Source: Lutacidiplasma sp049802875
GTDB lineage: Archaea; Thermoplasmatota; Thermoplasmata; Lutacidiplasmatales; UBA184
Assembly (NCBI GenBank): GCA_049802875.1
Contig: JBARNH010000018.1
Span: 23,065-87,064, forward strand
Direction of reading: 5' to 3'
Length of the DNA stretch: 64,000 nucleotides
Each line of letters opens with the position of its first letter. Position 1 is the stretch's first letter. Positions 51,950-60,580 of this stretch are shown piece by piece. The position numbers and the translations under genes were made by a program. The notes beneath the pieces were generated by a model, which was not told where the DNA came from, ran no database searches, and was given only the letters and a program-made list of their open reading frames with translations.

Positions 51950-52573
51950 ATGGGGCCGGGGAGCTTCCGTACTCCGCTCACCCTCTCGGGCCGTTACGTC
52001 GAGCTCATTCCGCTCGCTCGGGAGCAGCGGGACTCCCTCATCGGTGCCGCGCGCGATCCGGAGATCGGTCGATACCTACGCCACCCCCCGGGTCAAACTC
52101 CGCAAAAGATGGACGCCCTGATCGAGGCGGCGCTGGGGGCCCAGTCCGAGGGGACCGCCCTCGCTTTCACGACGCGCCTGATACCGAGCCACCGAACCGT
52201 CGGGATGACGAACTACCTTCGGATCGACCGGGACAACCACGGGGTGGAGATCGGCGGCACCTGGCTCGACTCCGCCTACTGGCGGACCCCCGTGAACGGA
52301 GAGTGCAAGCTCCTCCTGTTACGCCACGCGTTCGAGGACGAATCCGCCCATCGCGTGCAGCTCCAAACCGACTCACGAAACCTACGGTCGCAGCGCGCGA
52401 TCGAGCGACTGGGGGCGGTACGGGAGGGCGTCCTACGGGAGGACGTCCTGCTCGGGGACGGGTACCGTCGATCGTCGGTCTACTTCAGCATCCTCGCGAC
52501 CGAATGGCCCGGAGTCAAAGCGGGGCTGGAAGCGCAGCTCGCTCGACCGTGGCTCCCGACCACGACTCCCTAG
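51950..52573 (+). CDS. GNAT-family N-acetyltransferase (RimJ/RimL-like)
   Basis: The 207-residue acetyl-CoA-dependent acetyltransferase has the RimJ/RimL pattern. GGTWLDSAYWRTPVNGE (about 97-113) and DSRNLRSQRAIERLGAVREG, with the Asn-x-x-Ser/Ala motif, are typical. Targets may be protein N-termini or small amines. GTTAAAGTAG centred about 28 nt upstream of the ATG indicates a leaderless message. Confidence 0.85.
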   Translation: MGPGSFRTPLTLSGRYVELIPLAREQRDSLIGAARDPEIGRYLRHPPGQTPQKMDALIEAALGAQSEGTALAFTTRLIPSHRTVGMTNYLRIDRDNHGVEIGGTWLDSAYWRTPVNGECKLLLLRHAFEDESAHRVQLQTDSRNLRSQRAIERLGAVREGVLREDVLLGDGYRRSSVYFSILATEWPGVKAGLEAQLARPWLPTTTP

Positions 52574-53365
52574 TTAGGTCACGTGGAAGCGGGGCCGCCG
52601 CTTTTCCACGAACGCGCGAACGCCCTCCGGGAGCTCGGTCCCTTCGGCCGCTTCGACGGCGCCCCGTCGCTCGAGCATCATCTGGGTCTCGAGGCTCTCG
52701 CTGAACGCCGAGACCATCAACCGCTTCATCCAACCGTAGGCGAACGTTGGCCCGTCGGCGAGCTCCCCGGCTCGTTCCCAGGCCCGCGCCTCGAGCGCGG
52801 CGGGGGATACGACCTCGTGGACCAAGCCGAGTCCCCGGGCGTGCGCGGAGGTGATGCGTGCGTTCGAGAACAGGATCTCTTGGGCCGTTCCGATCCCGAG
52901 GAAGTGGGGAAGGAAGTACGTCAGGCCGCCGTCCGGAACCGCCCCCAGACCTGGGAACGCCGGCACGAGCACTGCTCCCTCGGCCGCGACCCGCCAATCG
53001 GCGGCGAGCGCCAGCGAAAATCCACCGCCGGCGGCGACGCCCGGGAGCGACGCGACGACCGGCTTCCGCATCCCCACGATCTCCCGAATCGCCAACTCCT
53101 GACCCGCGGTGAGGTCGTGGAAAAGGAGCGGCAGTTCTCCGCGTGCGCGATATTCCTCCATCGCCGCCACATCGCCTCCCGCGCAGAATGCCCGTCCCTC
53201 CCCCGTGAGGATCACCGCGCGGACCGCAGGGTCGAGTGAGGCGGCCTGAAGTTCCGACCGGAACCGCGCGAACGACGGCACATCGAGAGCGTTGAGTCGC
53301 TCGGGCCGATTGATCCGGATTTCCGTGACAGGTCCCCGCTTGGTTACTTTGATTTCCCCGCTCAT
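52574..53365 (-). CDS. Enoyl-CoA hydratase/isomerase (crotonase family)
   Basis: This crotonase-fold enzyme has 263 residues. The oxyanion-hole segments are FCAGGDVAAM (about 60-69) and VAAGGGFSLALAADWR. The catalytic region reads FPGLGAVPDGGLTYFLP; the position normally occupied by the first catalytic Glu is not a clear Glu, so hydratase activity is uncertain and isomerase or another crotonase reaction is possible. TAATTAAGT on the minus strand about 28 nt upstream gives a leaderless promoter. It is convergent with the acetyltransferase gene, with no bases between the two stops. Confidence 0.87.
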   Translation of the reverse strand: MSGEIKVTKRGPVTEIRINRPERLNALDVPSFARFRSELQAASLDPAVRAVILTGEGRAFCAGGDVAAMEEYRARGELPLLFHDLTAGQELAIREIVGMRKPVVASLPGVAAGGGFSLALAADWRVAAEGAVLVPAFPGLGAVPDGGLTYFLPHFLGIGTAQEILFSNARITSAHARGLGLVHEVVSPAALEARAWERAGELADGPTFAYGWMKRLMVSAFSESLETQMMLERRGAVEAAEGTELPEGVRAFVEKRRPRFHVT

Positions 53366-53518
53366 ACGCGCCCTCGTACATCCCGGTCGCAGACTTAATT
53401 ACGTTCCCGGCGGGCATCGGGGAGCGCGGTCCCCCCGAGCCGGGACGGATCCCCGCGCTCCTCCCGAGGGCGAGTCATCGTCGGCCGCGCCTTTTAACCG
53501 CGCCGCATTCCCGGGGCG

Positions 53519-54505
53519 ATGCCGTCCGTGGCTCTCGTAGTATTCAACCGGAACGACCGGGCGGGGGCGCTCCGCGTGCTGTCGAAGGTCGGCGGATTAG
53601 TGCCGGAAGTGCTGCTGATCGACTCTTCGGAGCCCTCCGAGAGCGCGCTTCTCCGGGCATCGGCCGAGGCTCTCGACCACCTCACGTTCCGACACGTACT
53701 CCCGCTCGGCTGTACGGAACCCCTCCGCGAGTACGCCGCGCGCCTCGTGAAGTCGGATCGGATCGTCGCGATCGACACGGACGAACTTCCGACCGACGGG
53801 TTGCTCCGCCGCTTGTCCGAACCGATCGATGCGGACGTGCTCTTGGTTCCTCGACACGATGTCGGGATCGGGATCGTGCGGTGGCTCCCGCGCGTCTACC
53901 GTCCGGGTCACCTGAGGTACGAAGGGTGGATCCACGAGGAGCCGCGAGTGCTCGGGACGAGCATCCGAGCCGGCCCGGACGAGGGGTTGGAGCACACCGC
54001 CGACTACGGCCACTACCTTGCCGAACGAGGGCGGGGCGGCGCCTATCTTCCGATCGAGTCGTTCGAGCGACCGTTCACCGGCCGTGAAGCCTGGTCCGAG
54101 TTTCACAGTTGGGCGTGTCGGCTCTCGACCTTCGGGTCCGACTCAGCGCCGCCGCCCGTCGCGGTGGCGTGGCTCTTGCGACGGCTCGGTGGGAGCGGTT
54201 CCGCGGCGTCGAGCTCGTACTTCGTGGAGTACGTCCGGGCGCGGTATCAGCACTTCGTGGGACTCTCCCGATCGCTTCGTCACACGGCGGTCGAGGTGAG
54301 CCGGGAGCTGCACCGTCGCGGAGGGGTGACCGCGTACCTCGGTCTCGACGACCCCGAGTACGTGGATCGTCTTTCCGCGAAATTTCCCTGGGGTTCTGCC
54401 CCCTCCCAACCCTTGGTCCAACTCCTTCTGTACCGGTTCCGAACCGGGGCGCCCCTGGAGGCGTGGGATCGGCTGGGGCCGCCGACGGAGACCCTTCCCG
54501 GATGA
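53519..54505 (+). CDS. Glycosyltransferase family 2-like protein
   Basis: This 328-residue protein begins with a GT-A-type strand VALVVFNRND. The acidic DTDELP (about 83-88) is the likely metal/nucleotide-sugar DxD. The C-terminal half is helical and resembles no motif I know. TTTTAACC centred about 28 nt upstream makes it leaderless. The stop overlaps the next glycosyltransferase gene by 4 nt; the two probably act in one glycan pathway. No signal peptide or membrane helix is seen. Confidence 0.7.
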   Translation: MPSVALVVFNRNDRAGALRVLSKVGGLVPEVLLIDSSEPSESALLRASAEALDHLTFRHVLPLGCTEPLREYAARLVKSDRIVAIDTDELPTDGLLRRLSEPIDADVLLVPRHDVGIGIVRWLPRVYRPGHLRYEGWIHEEPRVLGTSIRAGPDEGLEHTADYGHYLAERGRGGAYLPIESFERPFTGREAWSEFHSWACRLSTFGSDSAPPPVAVAWLLRRLGGSGSAASSSYFVEYVRARYQHFVGLSRSLRHTAVEVSRELHRRGGVTAYLGLDDPEYVDRLSAKFPWGSAPSQPLVQLLLYRFRTGAPLEAWDRLGPPTETLPG

Positions 54506-55620
54506 CCGCCCCGAACGCGGATCCCGCCCGACGGCCCGGTCTCCCCCGGGTGACCGTGCTCGTACGCGCCTTCCGTCACCGAGGGTTTCTGCGATCAGCC
54601 CTCGATTCGGTCGAGCAGCAAGCGTTCCCGAAGGGGGAGGTCGAGACGATCGTCACCACCCCTCTTCCGCGTGAGGAATGGGAGGACGAACTCGCGGGTC
54701 GCGACATCGTCCATCTCGCGGTGGGCGGAGGGCGCCAGGGGCCAGCGCTCGTCGAAGCGGCCCGGCGAGCCCGCGCACCCCTCGTCGCCCTCTTGGACGA
54801 CGACGACCTGTTCCATCCCGGTCGCCTCCGGGAGGTGGTCGCGGTCGCGGAACGGTACCCCGAGGTCGCCTACTACCGGAACGCCCTGGCGCCGTTCCGG
54901 ACCTCGAGCGAGGCGGAGGGGCTGTCTCGTCGCCCACCGGACCGACCTCGAACGGCGGTCCGCACCGGGCTCCGACGCTTTGAGGAGCTCAGCCCCCGCG
55001 AGGTGTCGAAGCTGTTCTGGGGTGAGTGGGCGTACTGCACCAGCACGGTCGTCGTTCGCCGCGAGCTGCTGCTCACGGAGCCCGTGGGGCTGGACCGGGT
55101 CTACGTCGGGGCATCGATGTTCCTGTTCTGGGCTGCACTGGCGCACCGCCGACCGGTCTACCTCGACCCCCGGGCGTTCACCCTGTACCGCGTCCACGAG
55201 GGCAACGTTTCGGGGGCGGGGGCGCCTCGAGAACGCTCCGCGTGGCAGCGGTGGCAGGCGCTGGCGCCGACGTTGGTCGCCGAGGCGGGGGTGCTGCGCT
55301 CCCTCGCAGCGGAACTGCCCCCGGGCCGGCGATGGAGCCGACCGATCGAAGCGGTCACGGCGCGGAACCGGTTGGTCTTGGCGGTAGGGCGCAAGGAGAC
55401 TCCTCGGAAGGATGTTTTGCACGACCTCGGGCGGTACGTCGGGTCCGCTCCGCCGCGAGTATTGGCGGCCCAGTGGGCGTTTCTCGCCCTGGGGGTTGCG
55501 CGCCTCCTCTCCCCGCGGGTCGCCGACGGGGCCGTCGGGTTTTGGTTTGGCCCGGCGGGTCAGACCCCGCCGGAGACCGGTGCGAGCCCGTTCGTGGGGG
55601 CACCGCCGCCGGTCTCGTAG
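54502..55620 (+). CDS. Glycosyltransferase family 2 protein
   Basis: This 372-residue GT-A glycosyltransferase has VTVLVRAFRHRGFLRSALDSVEQQ (nucleotide-binding N-terminus, cut to the conserved core) and LLDDDDLFHPGRL with the DxD metal site. The C-terminal part has a hydrophobic stretch near 335-350 that may touch the membrane. It overlaps the upstream glycosyltransferase gene by 4 nt. Its last 61 nt overlap the convergent methyltransferase gene. Confidence 0.85.
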   Translation: MTAPNADPARRPGLPRVTVLVRAFRHRGFLRSALDSVEQQAFPKGEVETIVTTPLPREEWEDELAGRDIVHLAVGGGRQGPALVEAARRARAPLVALLDDDDLFHPGRLREVVAVAERYPEVAYYRNALAPFRTSSEAEGLSRRPPDRPRTAVRTGLRRFEELSPREVSKLFWGEWAYCTSTVVVRRELLLTEPVGLDRVYVGASMFLFWAALAHRRPVYLDPRAFTLYRVHEGNVSGAGAPRERSAWQRWQALAPTLVAEAGVLRSLAAELPPGRRWSRPIEAVTARNRLVLAVGRKETPRKDVLHDLGRYVGSAPPRVLAAQWAFLALGVARLLSPRVADGAVGFWFGPAGQTPPETGASPFVGAPPPVS

Positions 55621-56597
55621 CGTGCATCGAGCAAACCGCCAGCGTCGCGGAATCGAAAGCCACACGAGTCGCAGGGCGCCGACGGGAGACCGCGCCCGAC
55701 CGGGCCCTCCGCGCGGGCATGGCAGACCGGGCAGGAGAGAACCTCCCGCCATGGCGGGAGCGACTTGGGGAGCCGCCCCGGTCGCTCCAGCACCAGCCAC
55801 CGCATCGGAAGCCCCCAATGGGATCCCGCCGCCTCCGCGAACGGTTCGAGCACTCTCGGTGGCAGTCGACGGAGACCCGGGTACTCCTCGAGGCCGGTCG
55901 CCAGCTCTCCCACGAGAAGGAACCCGGCGCTGTTCGACAACCGCCGGAGGGCGCTCCGAGACCAGGTCCACGTCGGGAACACTGTGGGCGACGCGCCGCG
56001 GCGGGGCGTCTGGTCGAGCCCGACGCGACGGTACGGGCTCCAGGAAGGGGGGCGGAGCGTGTAGCGGACGTCGTCGGCCAGGGTGCCGAGGGACGGGTGG
56101 ACGTGGCTGGTCACGACCGCCCGGCCCCCCGGGACGAGCACGCGACGAATCTCGGTCAGCGCGGGCCCCGGGTCCGCGAGAAAGTTGAAGGCCCGCACCA
56201 TGACGCATGCGGTGACCGACTCCGAAGCGAACGGGAGCCGTCGCACGTCGGCGACGATCATGCGGAAGCGCGGGCCCGCCGGACCGGGCAACGGCACCTT
56301 CGCCAGGAACTCCGGCACCAGGTCGACGCCCAGGTACTCGGTCGCGCCGGCCTGAACGGTGGTGGAGAGGCGTCCGTCGCCGCACCCCGCTTCGAGCACT
56401 CGCCGTCGGTCAGTGGTCGCGAGCGCCCGAGCGAGCACTCGGGATTCGAGGGTCGTAACCTGGCCCCGGTCCTTCCAGATCCGCGAGAAATCGAGCCCTC
56501 GAAAGTCACCGGCAGCAGGCTGGCTCGCAGAGACTGGTCGCCCGTCCGTCCCCACTCTCGGAATCGGGACGGAAGGAGAAGGAGCGGCCATCACCAC
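55560..56597 (-). CDS. SAM-dependent methyltransferase with C-terminal zinc ribbon
   Basis: This 345-residue protein has a class I methyltransferase core, with motif I VLEAGCGDGRLS near 68-79 and the later DVRRLPF motif. A C-terminal segment carries CPVC and CDSC, a four-Cys zinc ribbon after about residue 285. Such tails occur in small-molecule or glycan/lipid methyltransferases. It follows the SPFH gene by 24 nt on the same strand. Confidence 0.78.
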   Translation of the reverse strand: MVMAAPSPSVPIPRVGTDGRPVSASQPAAGDFRGLDFSRIWKDRGQVTTLESRVLARALATTDRRRVLEAGCGDGRLSTTVQAGATEYLGVDLVPEFLAKVPLPGPAGPRFRMIVADVRRLPFASESVTACVMVRAFNFLADPGPALTEIRRVLVPGGRAVVTSHVHPSLGTLADDVRYTLRPPSWSPYRRVGLDQTPRRGASPTVFPTWTWSRSALRRLSNSAGFLLVGELATGLEEYPGLRRLPPRVLEPFAEAAGSHWGLPMRWLVLERPGRLPKSLPPWREVLSCPVCHARAEGPVGRGLPSAPCDSCGFRFRDAGGLLDARYETGGGAPTNGLAPVSGGV

Positions 56598-56621
56598 AGA
56601 CGGGGCCCCGGCCGGGGGAGA

Positions 56622-57866
56622 CTACCCCGTCGGGTCGCTCGGCTTACGACGCCGCTGGTCGGTCGGCGAGGAGGCGGTGTTGGTGGTCGACGGGGAGCTC
56701 GGCCCGGCGGGTCGGGCTGGCGGCCCGGGCGGGGGCGGCGCGATCTCGTCGGGGTCCGGGAGGTCCGGTTCGGGTGCCGCCTTCTGGCTCTTCCCCGCGT
56801 AGGAGCCGACCATGGACGTCGACTCCTCCGATTCCGCCTTGATCTCGTCCTCGATCGATTTGATCTCGGTGAGGAGCTCCTCCTGCTTCGGGATCGGCCC
56901 GAGGATGTCGTCCATCGTACCGATCCGGGCCTCGAGGTCGTTGAGCGTGTTGAGCGCCCGATCCGGTACCTGGCGGCTCGTCCCGAGATACTCGGACGCG
57001 CCCTCCATCAAACGGGAGAACTCGAAGGGGAACAGGATCTTCGTCGCCTGGCCATCCCCGACCTTCGCGACGGTGTCCAGAGAGAGCACCGTGAGCGCCT
57101 TCGCGTCCAGGGTACCGGCACCGAGAGCGAGGATCCGCAGGCGCTGGGATTCTCCCTGGGCTTCGAGGATCGTCGCGACCCGGGCGCCCTCCGCCTCGAG
57201 GATCTGGGACTGCCGGACGCCTTCGGCCTGCAGGATACGAGAGCGCTTCTGGCCCTCGGCCACGAGGATCGCGCTCCGCTTCTCCCCGTCCGCGCGCAGG
57301 ACGGCCGCGCGCCGCTGGCGTTCGGCGGAGGTTTGCTCCTCCATCGCGGTCTTGACGGGTCCGACCGGGTCGACTTCCTTGATCTCGACCGCGTCAACGC
57401 GAACGCCCCACTTGTCGGTCGATTCGTCCAAGATGTCGCGGAGGCGGGTGTTGATCCGCTCGCGGTTGTAGAGGACCTCGTCCAGCTCCATGTCGCCGAT
57501 GATCGACCGGAGAGTGGTCTGAGCGAGGGCGAGGGTAGCGACCTGATAGTTCTGGACCTGGAAGATCGCCTTCGGCGCGTCCACGACCTTGATGTAAATG
57601 ATCGCGTCGACGTTGGTCGGCGAGTTGTCCTTCGTGATGACCTCCTGCCGTGGTACTTCGAGGACCTGCGTCCGCAGGTCGATCTTGAGCACCTGGGCGA
57701 GGGGGCTCACGAGGTTGAACCCCGGGTTGATCATCCGCTTGTACGACCCGAGGAGGGTGACGATCCCCTGTTGGTACGGTTGGATCGTGTAGATCATCCG
57801 GGTCAGGATCACCAGAATGATGATGAATGCCAGAACGACGCCGATGATGACGCCCGTGTAATCCAT
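56622..57866 (-). CDS. SPFH/Band-7 (stomatin/slipin-type) membrane protein
   Basis: This 414-residue scaffold protein has one N-terminal membrane helix (about 5-25), the Band-7 domain (about 30-195, including YNRERINTRLRDI-like and WGVRVDAVEIKEV signatures), a coiled-coil region rich in ADGEKR / AEGQKRSRILQAEG repeats (200-260), and a Pro/Ser-rich C-terminal tail. It is paired with the NfeD gene upstream (99 nt), as is standard for slipin/NfeD operons of archaea and bacteria, which handle membrane microdomains and protein quality. Confidence 0.92.
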   Translation of the reverse strand: MDYTGVIIGVVLAFIIILVILTRMIYTIQPYQQGIVTLLGSYKRMINPGFNLVSPLAQVLKIDLRTQVLEVPRQEVITKDNSPTNVDAIIYIKVVDAPKAIFQVQNYQVATLALAQTTLRSIIGDMELDEVLYNRERINTRLRDILDESTDKWGVRVDAVEIKEVDPVGPVKTAMEEQTSAERQRRAAVLRADGEKRSAILVAEGQKRSRILQAEGVRQSQILEAEGARVATILEAQGESQRLRILALGAGTLDAKALTVLSLDTVAKVGDGQATKILFPFEFSRLMEGASEYLGTSRQVPDRALNTLNDLEARIGTMDDILGPIPKQEELLTEIKSIEDEIKAESEESTSMVGSYAGKSQKAAPEPDLPDPDEIAPPPPGPPARPAGPSSPSTTNTASSPTDQRRRKPSDPTG

Positions 57867-57965
57867 CGCCTACCCTCCGTTCCGCGAGCACCCGTTGGTC
57901 GTGATCCGCCCGCGGCAAACCCAAGAGCGGAGGTAACCCTTTCCCACCCGAATATCGCGCATCGT

Positions 57966-58436
57966 TCAGCTGGGGGGCGGGCGATTGATCGGCTGCACGG
58001 TCACGGAGACGCCCTCGCCGTGGATGACGCGCACCCGGGTCCCGACGGGGATCGGCTGGTCAGCGCGCGCCGACCAGACCTCGGACTTGACCTTCACTTT
58101 GCCGCGGAGGTTGTTCGGTTCGATCGGGACGGTGACGACCGCCTCCTCGCCGACGAGCCCGCCGCTGGTCGTACTCATCGGACGATGCACCGGAGCGACC
58201 CACCGGTAGTACGGGATCTCGATGAGCGCGCCCGCGATCGCCGCGATAATCACCAGCACCGGACCGATGTAGCTATCGAGTAGGACGGTCGGAAGGAACA
58301 GATAGAGGAAGCCCGCGACCAGGAGGATCGACCCCGGGATGATGAGGAGGGCCCCGGGATGGATCAGCTCGAAGGCGAGGAGCGCGATGCCCACGAGTAC
58401 TATCGTGACACCGATGGCGTCGTTGACTACGACCAT
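57966..58436 (-). CDS. nfeD: NfeD-family membrane protein
   Basis: This partner of the SPFH protein is 156 residues: three or four membrane helices (about 5-25, 28-48, 55-78) followed by an OB-fold (GLVGEEAVVTVPIEPNNLRGKVKV to TRVRVIHGEGVSVTVQP). The short form lacks the ClpP-like protease domain of long NfeD. CTTATC on the minus strand about 30 nt upstream is the TATA element. Confidence 0.9.
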   Translation of the reverse strand: MVVVNDAIGVTIVLVGIALLAFELIHPGALLIIPGSILLVAGFLYLFLPTVLLDSYIGPVLVIIAAIAGALIEIPYYRWVAPVHRPMSTTSGGLVGEEAVVTVPIEPNNLRGKVKVKSEVWSARADQPIPVGTRVRVIHGEGVSVTVQPINRPPPS

Positions 58437-58505
58437 GAGCGAGAAAGGGAGAAGACCGGGTGCGGAGATAAGTTCGGCGCCATTTCTCGGGCCGCCCCGA
58501 AGGGC

Positions 58506-59075
58506 CTAACGGATGTAGTTCTGGGTGCTGGCCAGGTCAAACCGGGAAACGACCTTGAGCCGCTGGCCGTTGCCGGCTGGAGCATACGCGAGGAACGGGT
58601 AGAGTCTCCAGAGGTCACCTTCCGCCATCCGGGTGGCGATGTGGTCCGGCCCGAAGGCGTTCCGAGTCACGTACGCGGTCACCTTGCGCACCGCGCGCTC
58701 GTCGAGGTAGCCGAGCGAGTGGAGGTATTCGTGCGCGAGGATGACGTAGATGAAGCTGTTCAGTTCGAGGGGAGAAGAAGCGTTCGCGCGCATCGCCTGT
58801 ACCAGGCCCTCGTTGAGGACGATCAGGTTGCCCGTCACCTGCCAGTACGCGCCCACGTAGGGCGGCAGGTTGGAGAGCCCGAGGCCCAGGCCGGGTCGCT
58901 CGATTCCGAGTACCCGGTGAACCGCCCCACGGACGACCCGGAACACCGCGTCGTAGTCGGCGTTCCCCTCGAGGGTCCGCGACAGATTGAACGGGCCGCG
59001 CTCGACGCCCCGCGATGCGGGGAGTGCGCTGTCCGGGGCAGAACGGGCGCCCGGAGTGAGAGCGGTGAGCCCCAT
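58506..59075 (-). CDS. Metzincin-like zinc metalloprotease domain protein
   Basis: The 189-residue protein starts at ATG 59075. It has H115-E-Y-L-H119-S-L-G122-Y-L-D125, the HExxHxxGxxD pattern of metzincin-type proteases with Asp as third zinc ligand. No signal peptide or membrane segment is seen, so it is probably cytoplasmic. The substrate is unknown. The shared TATA at 59100-59106 is about 28 nt upstream, giving a leaderless transcript. An in-frame upstream ATG at 59102 lies over the TATA box and is unlikely. Confidence 0.75.
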   Translation of the reverse strand: MGLTALTPGARSAPDSALPASRGVERGPFNLSRTLEGNADYDAVFRVVRGAVHRVLGIERPGLGLGLSNLPPYVGAYWQVTGNLIVLNEGLVQAMRANASSPLELNSFIYVILAHEYLHSLGYLDERAVRKVTAYVTRNAFGPDHIATRMAEGDLWRLYPFLAYAPAGNGQRLKVVSRFDLASTQNYIR

Positions 59076-59099
59076 CGACCTTTCTAGGGCGCCCCGGGG

Positions 59100-59106
59100 C
59101 ATATAG
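59100..59106. promoter_or_regulatory. Single TATA box shared by the divergent metalloprotease and rio1 genes
   Basis: CATATAG reads as a TATA core on both strands. It is about 28 nt from the metalloprotease ATG at 59075 and about 23 nt from an ATG at 59126 for the RIO1 gene. Both messages would be leaderless or nearly so, and the gap is only 50 nt. Confidence 0.55.
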
Positions 59107-59125
59107 TCGAGGTTACGCCTGCGCC

Positions 59126-59989
59126 ATGTGCCTACCCCGACTCCCCGTTCCGCCGGCGCTCGCCCGAGAGCCTATGAGATGGGGGGAGTACACCGGACCG
59201 ATGCCCCGTCCCGAGGACGTAGTGTTTCCCCGTCGTCGCGAGCGCACGGAGGAACGGTTCAAGGAGCGGCAGGCCCGGAAGCTCCTCGACGAATTCTTCG
59301 ATCACGCCACCCTGCTCGCCGTCTCCCGGCTCGTCAACCAAGGTCAGTTCGAGTCGATCGACTTCCCGATATCGACTGGCAAGGAAGGGGGGGTTTTCCG
59401 TGCGACCAAGGGAAACGAGTTTCGCGCGGTCAAAGTCTATCGCATCGGGAATACGACGTTCCGTCACCTGCCCGCGTACGCGCTCGAGCAGCTGCGACGG
59501 CAGACCAGCGTGCGGAACTACGGGGGGCTGATCATTGCTTGGACCCGCCGGGAGCACACGATCCTCGGACAGCTCGCGGACGCGGGCGTTCGCGCTCCCC
59601 ACCCCTACGGGCATCTGCGCAACGTGCTGGTGATGGAGTTCATCCGGGACGGTATGGGGGCGGCCCCCCGGCTCCGGGATGCCATGATCGACGACCCGGC
59701 GGACCTCTACGAGGACCTGGTCACCCAGATCGGCCGAATGGTGCGCACGGCCCACCTCGTGCACGGCGACCTCTCTCCGTACAACACGCTCTACTCCGAG
59801 GGACGGGTCGTCCTGATCGACGTCGCCCAGGCGATGTCGACCGATCATCCGCAGGCAGCGAAGTTGCTGGAGCGGGACCTCGAGCACTATACGAAGTTTC
59901 TCGCGCGGCTCGGCGTCGAAGTCGAGACGGCGGAGTTCATGCGCGCGGTCGGCGGCGATCTACTCGGTGAGGCCGCGGCAGGGTCGTGA
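59126..59989 (+). CDS. rio1: RIO1-type serine/threonine protein kinase
   Basis: RIO1 is an atypical kinase/ATPase in the late maturation of the small ribosomal subunit. The protein has 287 residues from ATG 59126. The ATP-loop is STGKEGGVFRA, the catalytic Lys is in FRAVKVYR, the catalytic loop is HGDLSPYNTL and the metal-binding Asp is in VLIDVAQAM. Later ATGs at 59174 and 59201 are alternative starts, since the first 15 residues look unstructured. The KH-protein gene follows with a GTGA overlap, a pairing conserved in archaea. Confidence 0.93.
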   Translation: MCLPRLPVPPALAREPMRWGEYTGPMPRPEDVVFPRRRERTEERFKERQARKLLDEFFDHATLLAVSRLVNQGQFESIDFPISTGKEGGVFRATKGNEFRAVKVYRIGNTTFRHLPAYALEQLRRQTSVRNYGGLIIAWTRREHTILGQLADAGVRAPHPYGHLRNVLVMEFIRDGMGAAPRLRDAMIDDPADLYEDLVTQIGRMVRTAHLVHGDLSPYNTLYSEGRVVLIDVAQAMSTDHPQAAKLLERDLEHYTKFLARLGVEVETAEFMRAVGGDLLGEAAAGS

Positions 59990-59991
59990 CG

Positions 59992-60576
59992 ATGCCGGTC
60001 CTGTACGCCCGCATTCCGGAGGACCGCATCGGAGTCCTCATCGGTCCGGGGGGCAGCACAAAGCGCGAGATCCGGGCGCGCACGGAGACGCAGATCGACA
60101 TCGACGCCGAGGAGGGGGAAGTGCGCATCTCCGGTCCGGACGACGACCCGATCCGTGCGATGAAAGCTCGCGACATAGTGATCGCGATCGGTCGCGGGTT
60201 CTCGCCGCCACGCGCGATGAGACTGCTCAAGGACAACGCCTACCTCGGTGTCCTGGACATCAAGTTCACGACGGGAAAGCGCGAGAAGGCGGCGCTCCGA
60301 CGGATCCGCGCCCGGGCGATTGGAACCCACGGGCGCGCCCGGTCCCGTATCGAGGAGCTGTCCGGTTGCTCGATGAGCGTCTACGGCTCGACGATCGCGC
60401 TGATCGGGGAGGAAGACCAGCTGGAGCGGGCGACGCGGGCCGTCGAATTGCTGCTGAGGGGAAGCGAGCACGCGACGGTCTTCCACTTCCTCGCACGAAT
60501 GCGGCGGAATTCGGCCCTCGAGGAATTGGTCGGACCGACCACTCCGGAAGCTCTCCCCGACCTCGATTCGGAGTAG
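59992..60576 (+). CDS. KH-domain RNA-processing protein (archaeal Pno1/Dim2-like)
   Basis: This 194-residue protein has two KH domains: GVLIGPGGSTKREIRA at about 14-29 (GxxG loop) and a second with GTHGRARSRIEEL (about 104-116). It is the archaeal homologue of Pno1/Dim2, which binds the 3' end of the small rRNA and works with RIO1 and Nob1. A GTG at 59986 overlapping the rio1 stop is an alternative start two codons upstream. Confidence 0.92.
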   Translation: MPVLYARIPEDRIGVLIGPGGSTKREIRARTETQIDIDAEEGEVRISGPDDDPIRAMKARDIVIAIGRGFSPPRAMRLLKDNAYLGVLDIKFTTGKREKAALRRIRARAIGTHGRARSRIEELSGCSMSVYGSTIALIGEEDQLERATRAVELLLRGSEHATVFHFLARMRRNSALEELVGPTTPEALPDLDSE

Positions 60577-60580
60577 GCTC

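Noticed and set aside
55026..58283. Open frame of 1,085 codons on the plus strand
   Set aside because: It runs antisense to the methyltransferase, SPFH and NfeD genes, which have clear families; no motif was found in it.
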